Shown here piece after piece: positions 30,809 through 38,722 of a stretch of DNA of 64,000 nt; position 1 is the first letter of the stretch, and every line of letters begins with the position of its first letter. Under the pieces are notes generated by a model. It had not been told where the DNA came from. It worked only from the letters and a program-made list of their open reading frames with translations, and did no database searches. Source of the stretch: a virus. The stretch spans positions 1 through 64,000 of IMG/VR virus record IMGVR_UViG_3300037010_001286; one strand, 5' to 3'. A program made the position numbers and the translations under genes.

Positions 30809-31784
30809 CTTTTAAAACTCCTCTCAAATAATCTTCTAAATCTTGTGATATTGGGTAATTGTTTGTTTTAAGTAGAAGGAGTAAAGTATCTATAACCTCA
30901 GTTTTTTTATGATTATACAAATCTAGTACTAAATCTTCAAATTCCTCAGTATTAGCAATCTCTAGAGGCTTAAACTCAAAATTATCTACTAAAGGGTTCT
31001 TCATTAACTTTGAAGCTACTTCAGTACTAGGACTACTCTGAACAATAACTTTATAAATATGTCTTGAGTCTAAAGATAACCCAGTAAGAACTTCCTCAGC
31101 AGTAGTTGTATGTAATATTTTACAAGGTAAATCTAATCTCTCCCAAGTATATGAAAGCTCTTTATCCAAGTTAATTAAGAAATATCCACAGTCTCTAGGT
31201 AAATCAAAATGTATACTATATGGACTGGATGGGTATGTTACATTTGGAAATGGAGCATAAGAGTGGTGTATATCCCCTACAAAGCAGTGGTTAAATATCT
31301 TAGAAACTTCACCAACATCAATTTCTCCCTTAATAAAAGTACCAAAATTAGCTCTAAAATGAGAGAATAATATACTTTGTCTTTGTGAGCTAATATCTTT
31401 CTTTTTACTAGCAATAGTTTTACATTTTAAATGTGATACAAAGTATAAATCATAATTAGGAATTTTTAATACAACATCCTCCAAGTATGTAAAGCCAACT
31501 GCTGGGATAAAATCAAATACTGTCTTATGGTCTGATAAATTTTCGTGGTTACCTGAAATTACCCATACAATTTTTTCAGCATCTCTTAGAATTTGTATGC
31601 CCTCATAAAATACTTTTAATTCCTCTAAGGATACCTTAGCAGTATCAAAAGTATCTCCACCTAAAATAATGTGAGATGCTGGACATTCTGATAGTAAAGT
31701 AAAAAGTTGAAGAAAGCGATTAGAAGCCCAGGTAGGGCTATGACGTAAGCTTAGGTGAATGTCACTAACAAAAGCCACCTGCAT
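30795..31784 (-). CDS. SbcD/gp47-like nuclease (329 aa)
   Basis: Metallophosphatase subunit of the same complex. Motifs: SDIHLS (residues 7-12), GGDTFD (about 42-47), SGNHEN (about 80-85), and the later VGDIHHSY and YPSSPY blocks, which supply the metal-binding Asp, His and Asn residues. Likely trims double-strand ends and feeds recombination-dependent replication. Its start overlaps the stop of the small acyl-carrier-like gene (TAATG). Confidence 0.9.
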   Translation of the reverse strand: MQVAFVSDIHLSLRHSPTWASNRFLQLFTLLSECPASHIILGGDTFDTAKVSLEELKVFYEGIQILRDAEKIVWVISGNHENLSDHKTVFDFIPAVGFTYLEDVVLKIPNYDLYFVSHLKCKTIASKKKDISSQRQSILFSHFRANFGTFIKGEIDVGEVSKIFNHCFVGDIHHSYAPFPNVTYPSSPYSIHFDLPRDCGYFLINLDKELSYTWERLDLPCKILHTTTAEEVLTGLSLDSRHIYKVIVQSSPSTEVASKLMKNPLVDNFEFKPLEIANTEEFEDLVLDLYNHKKTEVIDTLLLLLKTNNYPISQDLEDYLRGVLKDVRD

Positions 31785-32011
31785 TAAAGAGCCTCTAAGT
31801 AGGAAATAACGTCCTTACCACACTTTAGAGTTGGTAAAACTGAGTCAGGGATAGCAATATCATATAGCTCTTCAATACCCATAACTGCTGATAATAAGTC
31901 TAAAGAGTCTACACGATAAGAAGATAGAGGTACGTAAATGCTAAAATCTCTTGGGTGGACATGAGCCACCCTAGTTAGTTCTGCTATTACATCATCAACA
32001 TTTATTACCAT
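31784..32011 (-). CDS. acyl-carrier-protein-like protein (75 aa)
   Basis: Size, acidic helices and the DSLDLL motif (Ser36 as possible phosphopantetheine site, residues 35-40) match acyl carrier proteins, with the usual following helix (IEELYDIAIPDSVL). Host ACP normally carries acyl chains for lipid synthesis. In a phage replication operon its job is unclear: it could bind a host partner rather than make lipid. ATG behind AAGGATTTATA. Lies between a candidate SSB gene and SbcD. Confidence 0.75.
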   Translation of the reverse strand: MVINVDDVIAELTRVAHVHPRDFSIYVPLSSYRVDSLDLLSAVMGIEELYDIAIPDSVLPTLKCGKDVISYLEAL

Positions 32012-32020
32012 TATAAATCC

Positions 32021-32821
32021 TTAAAATTGAATATCATCCTCATCAATATCAATCTGAGGTAGACCATCAGTAGTAGGGGTAGTACCATTACTACCTCCAG
32101 CGTTTGTAGCCTCAATCCATTTATTAAATTTCTTAATAGCATCAGAAGTTACTGCAACGTGTTTTGCAATCTCAGCAGCGTCACGAGGGACTGCCTTCTT
32201 AATATCAAAGCAGAAAGCTGGTTGGAAGTTTGTAGGAACTTTAATACTGCCAACCTCAAAATTCCACTTGAGAACTGGAGTATCTATATTAAGATTATCA
32301 CAAGCTTCTCCAAATTTATGGTAACTAGTACCATGTAGATAATGTAGGTAAGGAGCATACGAACCATCTTTTTGTTTAACCATCAATAACAAGATGTTAT
32401 TAAATGTAACTTTTTTACCTTCATCTTTAAGCTGTTTAATAGTTTTCTTTGACTTCTTATCTATCATACTTGGAGCATCATAAGGTGAGAAGTAAATGTC
32501 AGTAATAATTGTTGTACTAAATGTAGCTACATCATAGTGACTTGATTGGTACACAGAACCTGCAACAAAAAACTCAAGGGTACTACCTAAATCTTCCCCT
32601 TTCTCTTTAACAGTAAGAGTTTTTTTATCAATCACCCAACCACTAATAAAGTTACCTTTTTTAACACCAGCATCAACCAGTACATCCTCTTTATCATAAT
32701 TCATTTTAAGAATAGGGAAAGGCATACCGCCCGACGCAGCACCCCCTGATACTTTTGCCATTGTTTTTGCAGTTTCTGCATCAAACCCCATTGCGATTAG
32801 TTCTTCGTAAGTGTAATTCAT
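32021..32821 (-). CDS. candidate single-stranded DNA-binding protein (266 aa)
   Basis: The protein has a beta-rich core (residues about 40-205) and ends in an acidic tail DIDEDDIQF, as expected for SSBs that recruit other replication proteins through their tail. Place and length fit phage SSB proteins in replication operons. The N-terminus (YEELIAMGFDAETAKTMAK) looks like a small UBA-like helix bundle. No OB-fold signature can be proven by eye. It has its own strong sigma-70 promoter upstream (32879-32907), as expected for a protein needed in large amounts. Confidence 0.6.
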   Translation of the reverse strand: MNYTYEELIAMGFDAETAKTMAKVSGGAASGGMPFPILKMNYDKEDVLVDAGVKKGNFISGWVIDKKTLTVKEKGEDLGSTLEFFVAGSVYQSSHYDVATFSTTIITDIYFSPYDAPSMIDKKSKKTIKQLKDEGKKVTFNNILLLMVKQKDGSYAPYLHYLHGTSYHKFGEACDNLNIDTPVLKWNFEVGSIKVPTNFQPAFCFDIKKAVPRDAAEIAKHVAVTSDAIKKFNKWIEATNAGGSNGTTPTTDGLPQIDIDEDDIQF

Positions 32822-32878
32822 GTTTCGGCCTTTATGTCAGTTTTTTAGAGTTACACGATTAGGTGTTCGTCTATAAGT

Positions 32879-32907
32879 ATTGTACTAGAAATAGAAAGTA
32901 ATGTCAA
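32879..32907 (-). promoter_or_regulatory. sigma-70 promoter for the SSB-like gene
   Basis: On the minus strand TTGACA (32902-32907), 17-nt spacer, TACAAT (32879-32884). Starts transcription about 50 nt before the SSB-like gene, and probably reads through ACP-like, SbcD, SbcC, sigma and the zinc-ribbon gene. Confidence 0.82.
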
Positions 32908-32933
32908 TAGATTATGAAAAGAATTTTGAAGAA

Positions 32934-32952
32934 CTTGCAGGAAACCTGCAAG
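32934..32952 (-). terminator. hairpin after the dNMP kinase
   Basis: CTTGCAGG / CCTGCAAG stem with a 3-nt loop just after the dNMP kinase stop on the minus strand and before the SSB promoter. The following TTCTTC is only weakly T-rich. Confidence 0.5.
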
Positions 32953-32959
32953 AATTTAA

Positions 32960-33559
32960 TTATGCTTCAGGGGTGGTAGTGTTAGTAGAAGGAGCTGTAG
33001 GCTCTACAGGAGGAATAGTATCTTTATCTTCCTCCCAATTAAAGAATTTTTTTATTTCCTCTGCTAAAACTTCTACTTCAGATAAAAGCTCAGATACACC
33101 TTCAGGATTTTCTAATATATAATCAAAAGACTCATAAGTATCTAAAATAGTCTCAGACGTGTGTTCATCAATACCTAAGGGAACACTTGGACGAACAATA
33201 CGAACTTTGAAAGAGCCTGGAAAAATCTCCTCAATAAATCTCCAGTCAGGGATAATTACAAAGTAGTTAGCTGGAAGATCTTCAATCTTTTTTAGAAGTA
33301 GGTCATACCATACAGTATCCCCAAAAATAGGCTTCATTGCTTCAGTACCAAGACGTTGTAACATAACTCTATATTCATTATCATTATTTTTACGAATATC
33401 TAGTTCTTCTAAAGTAATACCTAAGGTCTCTGCTAAAATTTGTTTTAGAGGCTCAGCAAAACTAAGTATAGTAGCATAAGGAAGCTTATCTTTTAATAGA
33501 CGAGCAACTGTGTCTTTTCCATGTCGTTTTTTACCTGATAATTGAATAATATGTGCCAT
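32960..33559 (-). CDS. deoxynucleoside monophosphate kinase (199 aa)
   Basis: Phosphorylates dNMPs for phage DNA synthesis. P-loop SGKKRHGKDT near the N-terminus (about residues 7-16), then LSFAEPLKQ (about 34) and the PDWRFIEEI-x-VRIVRP lid and strand region, the layout of T4 gp1-like kinases. I start at 33559 (AAGGATGTTATTA in front) rather than 33580, overlapping the preceding stop by one base. Pro/Thr-rich C-terminal tail. Confidence 0.82.
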   Translation of the reverse strand: MAHIIQLSGKKRHGKDTVARLLKDKLPYATILSFAEPLKQILAETLGITLEELDIRKNNDNEYRVMLQRLGTEAMKPIFGDTVWYDLLLKKIEDLPANYFVIIPDWRFIEEIFPGSFKVRIVRPSVPLGIDEHTSETILDTYESFDYILENPEGVSELLSEVEVLAEEIKKFFNWEEDKDTIPPVEPTAPSTNTTTPEA

Positions 33560-33735
33560 TAATAACATCCTTCTACACAACTAAGTGTATATAATTTAAT
33601 TAGAACTAAAATAAAAGCAAACATTAAAGCTAACCCAACACCATTATTAACCTCAAAGGTACCATCAAGCCAGTCAGTAATACGTGTATATTTTAGGAAA
33701 ATCTTATCTCCTAAATTCTTTAGATATTTTTTCAT
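33559..33735 (-). CDS. 58-aa single-pass membrane protein
   Basis: ATG behind GAAGGATTAAT, one base after the exonuclease stop, and its own stop overlaps the kinase start (TAATG). A basic N-terminus is followed by one transmembrane segment (about residues 33-50). Unusual company for a membrane protein; it could anchor replication proteins at the membrane, but there is no direct sign of that. Confidence 0.6.
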   Translation of the reverse strand: MKKYLKNLGDKIFLKYTRITDWLDGTFEVNNGVGLALMFAFILVLIKLYTLSCVEGCY

Positions 33736-33736
33736 A

Positions 33737-34648
33737 TTAATCCTTCATTTTAAAAAATAATTTATCTACGGGAGATAAAGGACAAACCTTACTATACTCC
33801 TGTAAGAGTGTCATAGAAAACTCATCATAAGAGTTGCCTAAAGGTCTAGTAGAGAACTTTACCAAGAACTCTTTCTGTTCTTCTTCAGATAGATCAGCTA
33901 AGGTTACAGGCTTAAATAGCTTGTAGTTTAGCTCTATCATATCATCATAACTAACAGACTCATCAGGAAGGCATATACCATTAGAGTTAGAGTCAAGAAG
34001 TCCTCTAATCTTAAATTTAAGGGTATTAAAGTCAGAATACTTAGGGTAAAGTCTAATAAAACTCTTAACCCCAAACTTGTGAAGTCCTTTTACATTTTCT
34101 TTAGCAGACCCTGCAAATACCTGTAGATAAAATACCCCTAAAGGGTCTACCTCATATTCCTCTACACAATTTTTAGAAGTAATAAAACGATTACGTTTTA
34201 CATTTAGCATTCTAATATTATCAGCAAATAGAAAACTAGCCCAGTCTTTATCTGAACTCAATAGAGTTACTGTGGTATCAGTATTAGCAAATCTACTAGC
34301 AATTATTGAGCCAACGTCATCTGCCTCAATACCACTAATATCAATAACATTACCAAAATAAGAAAGCCAAGGTATAGAATTTCGATATTCTTGTTCAAAT
34401 ATACGCTTTCTTTCTTGCTCTTGGGGAGTAGCTTTCTTATCATTCTCTTTTCTATGAGATTTATATGCTGGATATATTAGGGAGCGTTTTGTTTTACCTA
34501 TATCAACTGCAAATACAATTTTAGAGGGTTTTACATTATTACTTCTACATATTCGGGAAATCTCAGAAAAAACACCTAGTAGTGGTCTATGATTGTGGTG
34601 TTGATTAAAACACATCAATTTATAGTCTATAACTAAAATTTCAGCCAC
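33737..34648 (-). CDS. 5'-3' exonuclease, FEN/RNase H family (303 aa)
   Basis: Removes RNA primers and flaps. Active-site residues of the flap-endonuclease family: Asp8 region (VIDYK), GIEADD (Glu108, Asp110, Asp111), SSDKDW (Asp133, Asp135), then the helix-three-turn-helix KENVKGLHKFGVKSF. It complements the polymerase, which has no such domain. First gene of the minus-strand replication block, with the 73-nt repeat element 42 nt upstream of its start. ATG behind AAGGAGGACACAGTGGCTG context; the GTG at 34648 with AAGGAGGACACA in front is the start. Confidence 0.88.
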   Translation of the reverse strand: MAEILVIDYKLMCFNQHHNHRPLLGVFSEISRICRSNNVKPSKIVFAVDIGKTKRSLIYPAYKSHRKENDKKATPQEQERKRIFEQEYRNSIPWLSYFGNVIDISGIEADDVGSIIASRFANTDTTVTLLSSDKDWASFLFADNIRMLNVKRNRFITSKNCVEEYEVDPLGVFYLQVFAGSAKENVKGLHKFGVKSFIRLYPKYSDFNTLKFKIRGLLDSNSNGICLPDESVSYDDMIELNYKLFKPVTLADLSEEEQKEFLVKFSTRPLGNSYDEFSMTLLQEYSKVCPLSPVDKLFFKMKD

Positions 34649-34689
34649 TGTGTCCTCCTTAAAGTTGAAAAAGCATTATATAACCTATA

Positions 34690-34762
34690 ATCTTAAAGAA
34701 AACTGAAAGCCTATTTTACGAGGTTTCTTAGAGGTGTCCCAAGACCTATTATTGTATTACCC
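34690..34762. repeat. 73-nt dispersed element, copy 3 (inverted)
   Basis: Reverse complement matches 11066-11138 at 70 of 73 positions. It reads toward the exonuclease gene on the minus strand. Its 30-nt core (34733-34762) is also present at 6724-6753. A possible -10 box TATAAT lies 10 nt downstream in this orientation, on the minus strand. Confidence 0.9.
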
Positions 34763-34839
34763 TCTAAGAACTTTAGAGAAATTTTCCTATAACTTTAAGG
34801 TTACTTTTAAGAAACTTTTTGTACAATATTACTTCTAAA

Positions 34840-34850
34840 TACGATTATAT
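34840..34850 (+). promoter_or_regulatory. late-type promoter motif before the Rep gene
   Basis: TACGATTATAT, the same box as in front of tail operons, here on the plus strand. Transcription would start close to 34857, at the very beginning of the interleaved inverted repeats. Confidence 0.6.
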
Positions 34851-34858
34851 ATATGAAG

Positions 34859-34952
34859 ATATTGTAGTGCCGTCCCAGGTACTTGTTAAACAATAGAGCC
34901 TTCTTTTGAAGGCACTACAATATGTTTATCTAGGATTGATAAGTACCTGGGA
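34859..34952 (+). promoter_or_regulatory. interleaved inverted repeats (pseudoknot-like leader)
   Basis: Arm A ATATTGTAGTGCC (34859-34871) pairs with A' 34911-34923, perfect over 13 bp. Arm B TCCCAGGTACTT (34873-34884) pairs with B' 34941-34952, perfect over 12 bp. The order A-B-A'-B' means both helices together form an H-type pseudoknot. A third hairpin GCCTTC-TTTT-GAAGGC (34898-34913) competes with A'. It would lie at the 5' end of the Rep mRNA, 50 nt before the start codon. Confidence 0.8.
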
Positions 34953-35001
34953 AGCCTTGTTAATCTTCTTATAATCATAATTAAATCTGAATGGATTAAC
35001 T

Positions 35002-36084
35002 ATGAATGAGAGTAAATTTCTTCTTACTTACTTAGATAAGTATCATAAAATTCAATGTTCAAATATAAAAACAGATAAATATACCTTTAAAAAAGCAGAA
35101 GAGGCACTTGAATTTAACTTTATTAGATTTGGTAACTCTTATTTTATTCCAGCTATTTCAATTGATATTGATTTTAAATCTGATATTTACCGAATAATTT
35201 ATGACAATAACCTACCTGAACCTACTTTCGTAGTTCATACAGACCGTGGAACTCATATTCACTGGTTTTTAGAAGTTCCTATTAGTACAGCTAATAAATT
35301 CCAGTTAAATTATCTTAATAATCTTATTAATTATCTTCAAGGTCTATTTGGTGGTGATAAATATGCAACTACTAGAAGTGCTGGGCGTATTTGGAGAAAT
35401 CCTATTAAGTTCCCTCATATTTTTTCAGGAAATCTTGTATCTTTTTCTGAATTTACCCTCCCAAAAAAAGAAAAAGTCCAACAAATTGACACTCAATATA
35501 CTAGCAGAAATAAGTATAAAAAAATTTTAAATATAGATTTTACTAGTGTTATAGAGGGAACTCGTCACCATACTCTTTTTGAGTATGGACGTGCCTATGC
35601 TTATACTACTGGTATAACTAACCCACATGCAGAGATTGAAGCTAAAAATGCTTTAATGCCAAATCCATTATCAACTATAGAGGTTAAATCAATAGGTAAC
35701 TCTATAGATAAATTTATGACTACAAAATATAAAAAGAGTACATACAATAGCTCTCAAAAAACAGTAGAATTTAATAGAAAGATAGCTAAAGTACAATCTG
35801 ATAAGAAACTTACTGAGATAGTTAATAAAATACTTATAAGTATTTCTCCTATAACTTTAGCAAAAAACCTAACAGCTCGTAAAGCTGCTAAGGTACTTAA
35901 TATAAGTAAAAATACTTGGACAAAATATGCAAAAGTATTGATTAGTTCTATTAAAGAGTCCTTACTAACTATAAAAGCTCCATTAAGATACTTACCAATT
36001 TCTACTAATTTATACGTAGAAAGAAGTATACCTATGTATAATACTATATATTCTAGCAGTATAGTACTAAATAATTCAACATAA
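35002..36084 (+). CDS. ColE2-type Rep / primase-like initiator with PriCT domain (360 aa)
   Basis: Residues about 50-140 resemble the replicase domain of ColE2-type Rep proteins: SIDIDF, then LPEPTFVVHTDRGTHIHWFLEVP and GGDKYATTRSAGRIWRNP. Residues about 176-245 match a PriCT-1 domain (VIEGTRHHTLFEYGRA ... PLSTIEVKSIGNSI). Near the C-terminus (about 290-310) is a helix-turn-helix (TARKAAKVLNISKNTWTKY). ColE2 Rep binds its origin and lays down a primer there. In this phage it may start replication in the structured region just upstream. ATG behind AATGGATTAACT. Confidence 0.75.
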   Translation: MNESKFLLTYLDKYHKIQCSNIKTDKYTFKKAEEALEFNFIRFGNSYFIPAISIDIDFKSDIYRIIYDNNLPEPTFVVHTDRGTHIHWFLEVPISTANKFQLNYLNNLINYLQGLFGGDKYATTRSAGRIWRNPIKFPHIFSGNLVSFSEFTLPKKEKVQQIDTQYTSRNKYKKILNIDFTSVIEGTRHHTLFEYGRAYAYTTGITNPHAEIEAKNALMPNPLSTIEVKSIGNSIDKFMTTKYKKSTYNSSQKTVEFNRKIAKVQSDKKLTEIVNKILISISPITLAKNLTARKAAKVLNISKNTWTKYAKVLISSIKESLLTIKAPLRYLPISTNLYVERSIPMYNTIYSSSIVLNNST

Positions 36085-36131
36085 TCTATACTCAATTGTA
36101 TATAAAATAATTTTAAGGTGGTATCTATAAA

Positions 36132-36605
36132 GTGGTATTTATTGGAATTGACTCTTCTTCTACCAATACAGCAATTGTTGTATTAGATTATAATAGAAAT
36201 TTACTTGAGTTTACTCTTATTTCCCCTACAAATAAAGATTTAAGAGTTAGAGGTGCAGAAACTGTATCTTCAGTCCTATCATTTATTCAAAAATTTTCTA
36301 CAAAAAGCTCTCAGATTGTTATAGAAGCTCCTGCATTTATGGCTAATGGAAAAGTAGCAGATTTAAGTATGATTGTTGGTGGAATTTTTTATGGATTGAT
36401 AGATATAGGATATGATTGTTTATTAATTCCCCCATCACAACATAAAAGTCGTTTTACTGGAAGAGGAAGGATTACAAAAGGTGATACTATACTTTGCCTA
36501 CCTGAGAGTGTTTTAAATAGTTTTAAAGGTACTTATAAGAAACTTGATGATTTAGCAGATGCTTACTCTCTAGCTACATACTTATTACCAGCTACTTCTA
36601 TCTAA
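36132..36605 (+). CDS. RuvC-like Holliday junction resolvase (157 aa)
   Basis: RNase H-fold resolvase: GIDSSSTNTA (Asp7), VIEAPAF (Glu65) and KLDDLADAYSLA (Asp140, Asp143) form the acidic active site of RuvC-type enzymes. It would resolve recombination or replication branches before packaging. GTG start with AAGGTGG some 12 nt upstream. It is the last plus-strand gene before the convergent tail block. Confidence 0.85.
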   Translation: MVFIGIDSSSTNTAIVVLDYNRNLLEFTLISPTNKDLRVRGAETVSSVLSFIQKFSTKSSQIVIEAPAFMANGKVADLSMIVGGIFYGLIDIGYDCLLIPPSQHKSRFTGRGRITKGDTILCLPESVLNSFKGTYKKLDDLADAYSLATYLLPATSI

Positions 36606-36671
36606 TCTTTTTACTATAAATTACCTTAGAATGATTTGTAACAATTTGTTGGAATAATGGAGTATCTAACT

Positions 36672-36692
36672 TAGAGGGATAATATCCCTCTA
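36672..36692. terminator. bidirectional terminator between convergent blocks
   Basis: TAGAGGGA / TCCCTCTA stem with a 5-nt AT loop between the resolvase (plus) and the tail genes (minus). Short T/A stretches lie on both sides. Confidence 0.55.
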
Positions 36693-36697
36693 TACTA

Positions 36698-36742
36698 TCA
36701 CTTTTTAGGTTTAGGTGTTTTACCTTTAGGTGCACAGGCCAT
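36698..36742 (-). CDS. 14-aa basic peptide
   Basis: MACAPKGKTPKPKK behind a near-perfect AAAGGAGAGTAT ribosome site. Very short, but the ribosome site and position at the end of the late transcript argue for translation. Function unknown. Confidence 0.4.
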   Translation of the reverse strand: MACAPKGKTPKPKK

Positions 36743-36795
36743 ATACTCTCCTTTACTTTATATTTAATAAAATATATTATATAAATATTTGCTTA

Positions 36796-37263
36796 TTAAT
36801 TTATAGCAAAAAAGCTACCTCTTTTATCTTTGAACCACATTGCAAAAGCCATAAAATCAGGTGTTGTTATAGGCATTTTTGTACCATTACTAAATCTAAT
36901 TATGGTATTTATAGTGGTATCTGTCAATGTATTTGTGAGTGTTGCAGCTATATAACCTACCGTTAGTGCAGTAATAGTAGACTGTGCATCTTCATCTAGT
37001 GGTACTTGGTATGTTACTCCGTTAAGAGTATAAGGTAATCCTATAGCTTTTAACTGTGATGAGGTTAGCTCAACAGGAGGTTTAGCAACCCATTTATTTC
37101 CATCAAATATATAATCATCAGATGGTTTATCAGGAATTAAAACATAATCAGTATTGGGTCCAATAACTACTTCAGTAAGTTCTTGTGTATCCTCATCAAA
37201 TACACTCTCTATCAGATTCGGTTGAGTTAGTGCAAAGTTTCCAGTTTTTTCATTATAGTACAT
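36796..37263 (-). CDS. tail-fibre-associated protein, DUF4376-like (155 aa)
   Basis: A C-terminal half with LNGVTYQVPLDEDAQSTITAL and IRFSNGTKMPITTPDFMAFA fits small phage proteins of the DUF4376 type, which accompany tail fibres. The N-terminal half (YYNEKTGNFAL) is a likely fibre-like strand region. Directly coupled to the fibre gene before it (shared base in ATAATG). Confidence 0.65.
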   Translation of the reverse strand: MYYNEKTGNFALTQPNLIESVFDEDTQELTEVVIGPNTDYVLIPDKPSDDYIFDGNKWVAKPPVELTSSQLKAIGLPYTLNGVTYQVPLDEDAQSTITALTVGYIAATLTNTLTDTTINTIIRFSNGTKMPITTPDFMAFAMWFKDKRGSFFAIN

Positions 37264-38339
37264 TATATGACCTCTACAGTATTAATTCTACACATCCAAT
37301 GGATAGTAGTTGATGCAGCACCTGTTACAGATACTGATAAAGCCCCATTTGTTGTATCTGCTGATATAGAAACAGCACTTGCTGTTATCCAACTCTCTGA
37401 ATCACCAAATGTTAAGTTAATAGTAGGAGTTCCTACTAGAGTAGTAGATGAGGCATTTGCACCACGTTTAATTAACCCAGTAGTATTCCACTGTCCTGCT
37501 TTACCTGTTCCAGTATTTATAGCAACTATTTCAATATCAAAGGAGACTGCATTATTATTTTGAAGTGTACATTGATTAGTTGCAGAAACTGCATTAGTGT
37601 CTGATTTTAATATAGTAGCTGTAGCGTCTGTTGTTATAGCACCAAGTCCGAGTTGACCAAGTTGATATGCGCCATTTATGCCACTGAAAGGTGTTCCAAT
37701 TACTGCTCTACCTGATATACCATTTGTGTGACTTCTAAACCCCATTGCTATAGAAGCAGTACCTGAGGCTACGTTTGAGTAACCCATTGCTATAGAAGAA
37801 CCCCCCGATGCAATATTATTATTCCCCATAGCTACAGATGCGAAATTAGATGATGTATTTGCGTACCCCAGCGATATAGAAGCAGTACTAGACGCAGTAT
37901 TGTTGTATCCTATTGCCACAGAGGAGTAACTAGATGATGTATTTGCATATCCCATCGATATAGAAGCACTACCGGATGAAATACTATTATATCCAGTAAC
38001 TATAGAATAAGGACCGGATGCTACTTGATTAGCACTGGTTCTATAAGTTTGCAAATCAATCGCACCAGTCCCTCTAACGTTTCCCCCTTTTGCTGTACCA
38101 TCAGGAATATTAGTGGATAGAGCACCTGAGCCTACATATACCCCATTATTATACATCATAGGCATTTGTAATATTAAATCAGTAGCAAACTGTGTACTAC
38201 CATAGTTTACTTCATCATCGTTGGTACCTATAAGTACAGCATCTCTCATCACCTGAGATGCACCTTGCCCTACTTTATAAGTTATCCTACTAGGACTTAT
38301 GACAGCCCCGTAGCTATTTCCCTCAATTCCTGAGTTCAT
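37263..38339 (-). CDS. tail fibre protein with YadA-like head repeats (358 aa)
   Basis: Residues about 105-215 are six to seven repeats of the type SSSIAMGYxNxASG, typical of the left-handed beta-roll head of YadA-like trimeric adhesins. The C-terminal 130 residues are a beta-rich domain with SxTTLVGTPTINLTFG-type strands. Likely a trimeric receptor-binding fibre part. Co-translated with the two neighbouring fibre genes (touching stop and start). Confidence 0.75.
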   Translation of the reverse strand: MNSGIEGNSYGAVISPSRITYKVGQGASQVMRDAVLIGTNDDEVNYGSTQFATDLILQMPMMYNNGVYVGSGALSTNIPDGTAKGGNVRGTGAIDLQTYRTSANQVASGPYSIVTGYNSISSGSASISMGYANTSSSYSSVAIGYNNTASSTASISLGYANTSSNFASVAMGNNNIASGGSSIAMGYSNVASGTASIAMGFRSHTNGISGRAVIGTPFSGINGAYQLGQLGLGAITTDATATILKSDTNAVSATNQCTLQNNNAVSFDIEIVAINTGTGKAGQWNTTGLIKRGANASSTTLVGTPTINLTFGDSESWITASAVSISADTTNGALSVSVTGAASTTIHWMCRINTVEVI

Positions 38340-38722
38340 TATAAGTTTCCTGCTCTAGTGATAATAATGTTAAATGATTCGGCATTTTGGGTTGAAAATT
38401 TCAATGACCATCCACTTTGTAGAACTATCCCTTTATTGCTTATAGGTTGAGACCAAGCTGGAACCGTTGCAGATGCTGTCACTGCTGATACAATAAGTTC
38501 TTGGATAAGATAGTTTGTAGTTCCATTAGATAAGAACATACGAACCATTCCAGCAGTTGTATTACCAGTAGCAGTGATATACATATCATCTATCCGCATA
38601 CCATTACCTGAGGCTGTGACAAGTGTTCCTAAGGTTCCTGACCCATCTCTATTAGAGTTAGCTGTTGATATATTTACTGCACCATTGATTGGTGTACTTG
38701 CATATTGTGGTGTTGTTGCCAT
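38339..38722 (-). CDS. small tail fibre component (127 aa)
   Basis: Beta-rich, Thr/Ser/Gly-rich, starting with TTPQYASTPINGAV and containing DGSGTLGTLVTA. Similar small domains follow phage fibres and form trimeric tips or adaptors. Overlaps both neighbours by one base. Confidence 0.6.
   Translation of the reverse strand: MATTPQYASTPINGAVNISTANSNRDGSGTLGTLVTASGNGMRIDDMYITATGNTTAGMVRMFLSNGTTNYLIQELIVSAVTASATVPAWSQPISNKGIVLQSGWSLKFSTQNAESFNIIITRAGNL

Larger units (their letters stand above)
34649..35001. other. 353-nt divergent control region, possible replication origin
   Basis: No gene. From left to right: leader of the exonuclease gene, 73-nt repeat element copy 3 (34690-34762), AT-rich stretch with TACAAT (34822-34827), late-type promoter motif (34840-34850), and interleaved inverted repeats (34859-34952). 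Divergent genes flank it, one of them a Rep-type initiator. Origin function is inferred from that Rep gene and from the structure; nothing in the sequence proves it. Confidence 0.5.

Noticed and set aside
32901-33122. Plus-strand frame opposite the dNMP kinase
   Set aside because: No ribosome site, lies antisense to a well-supported kinase gene, low-complexity product.
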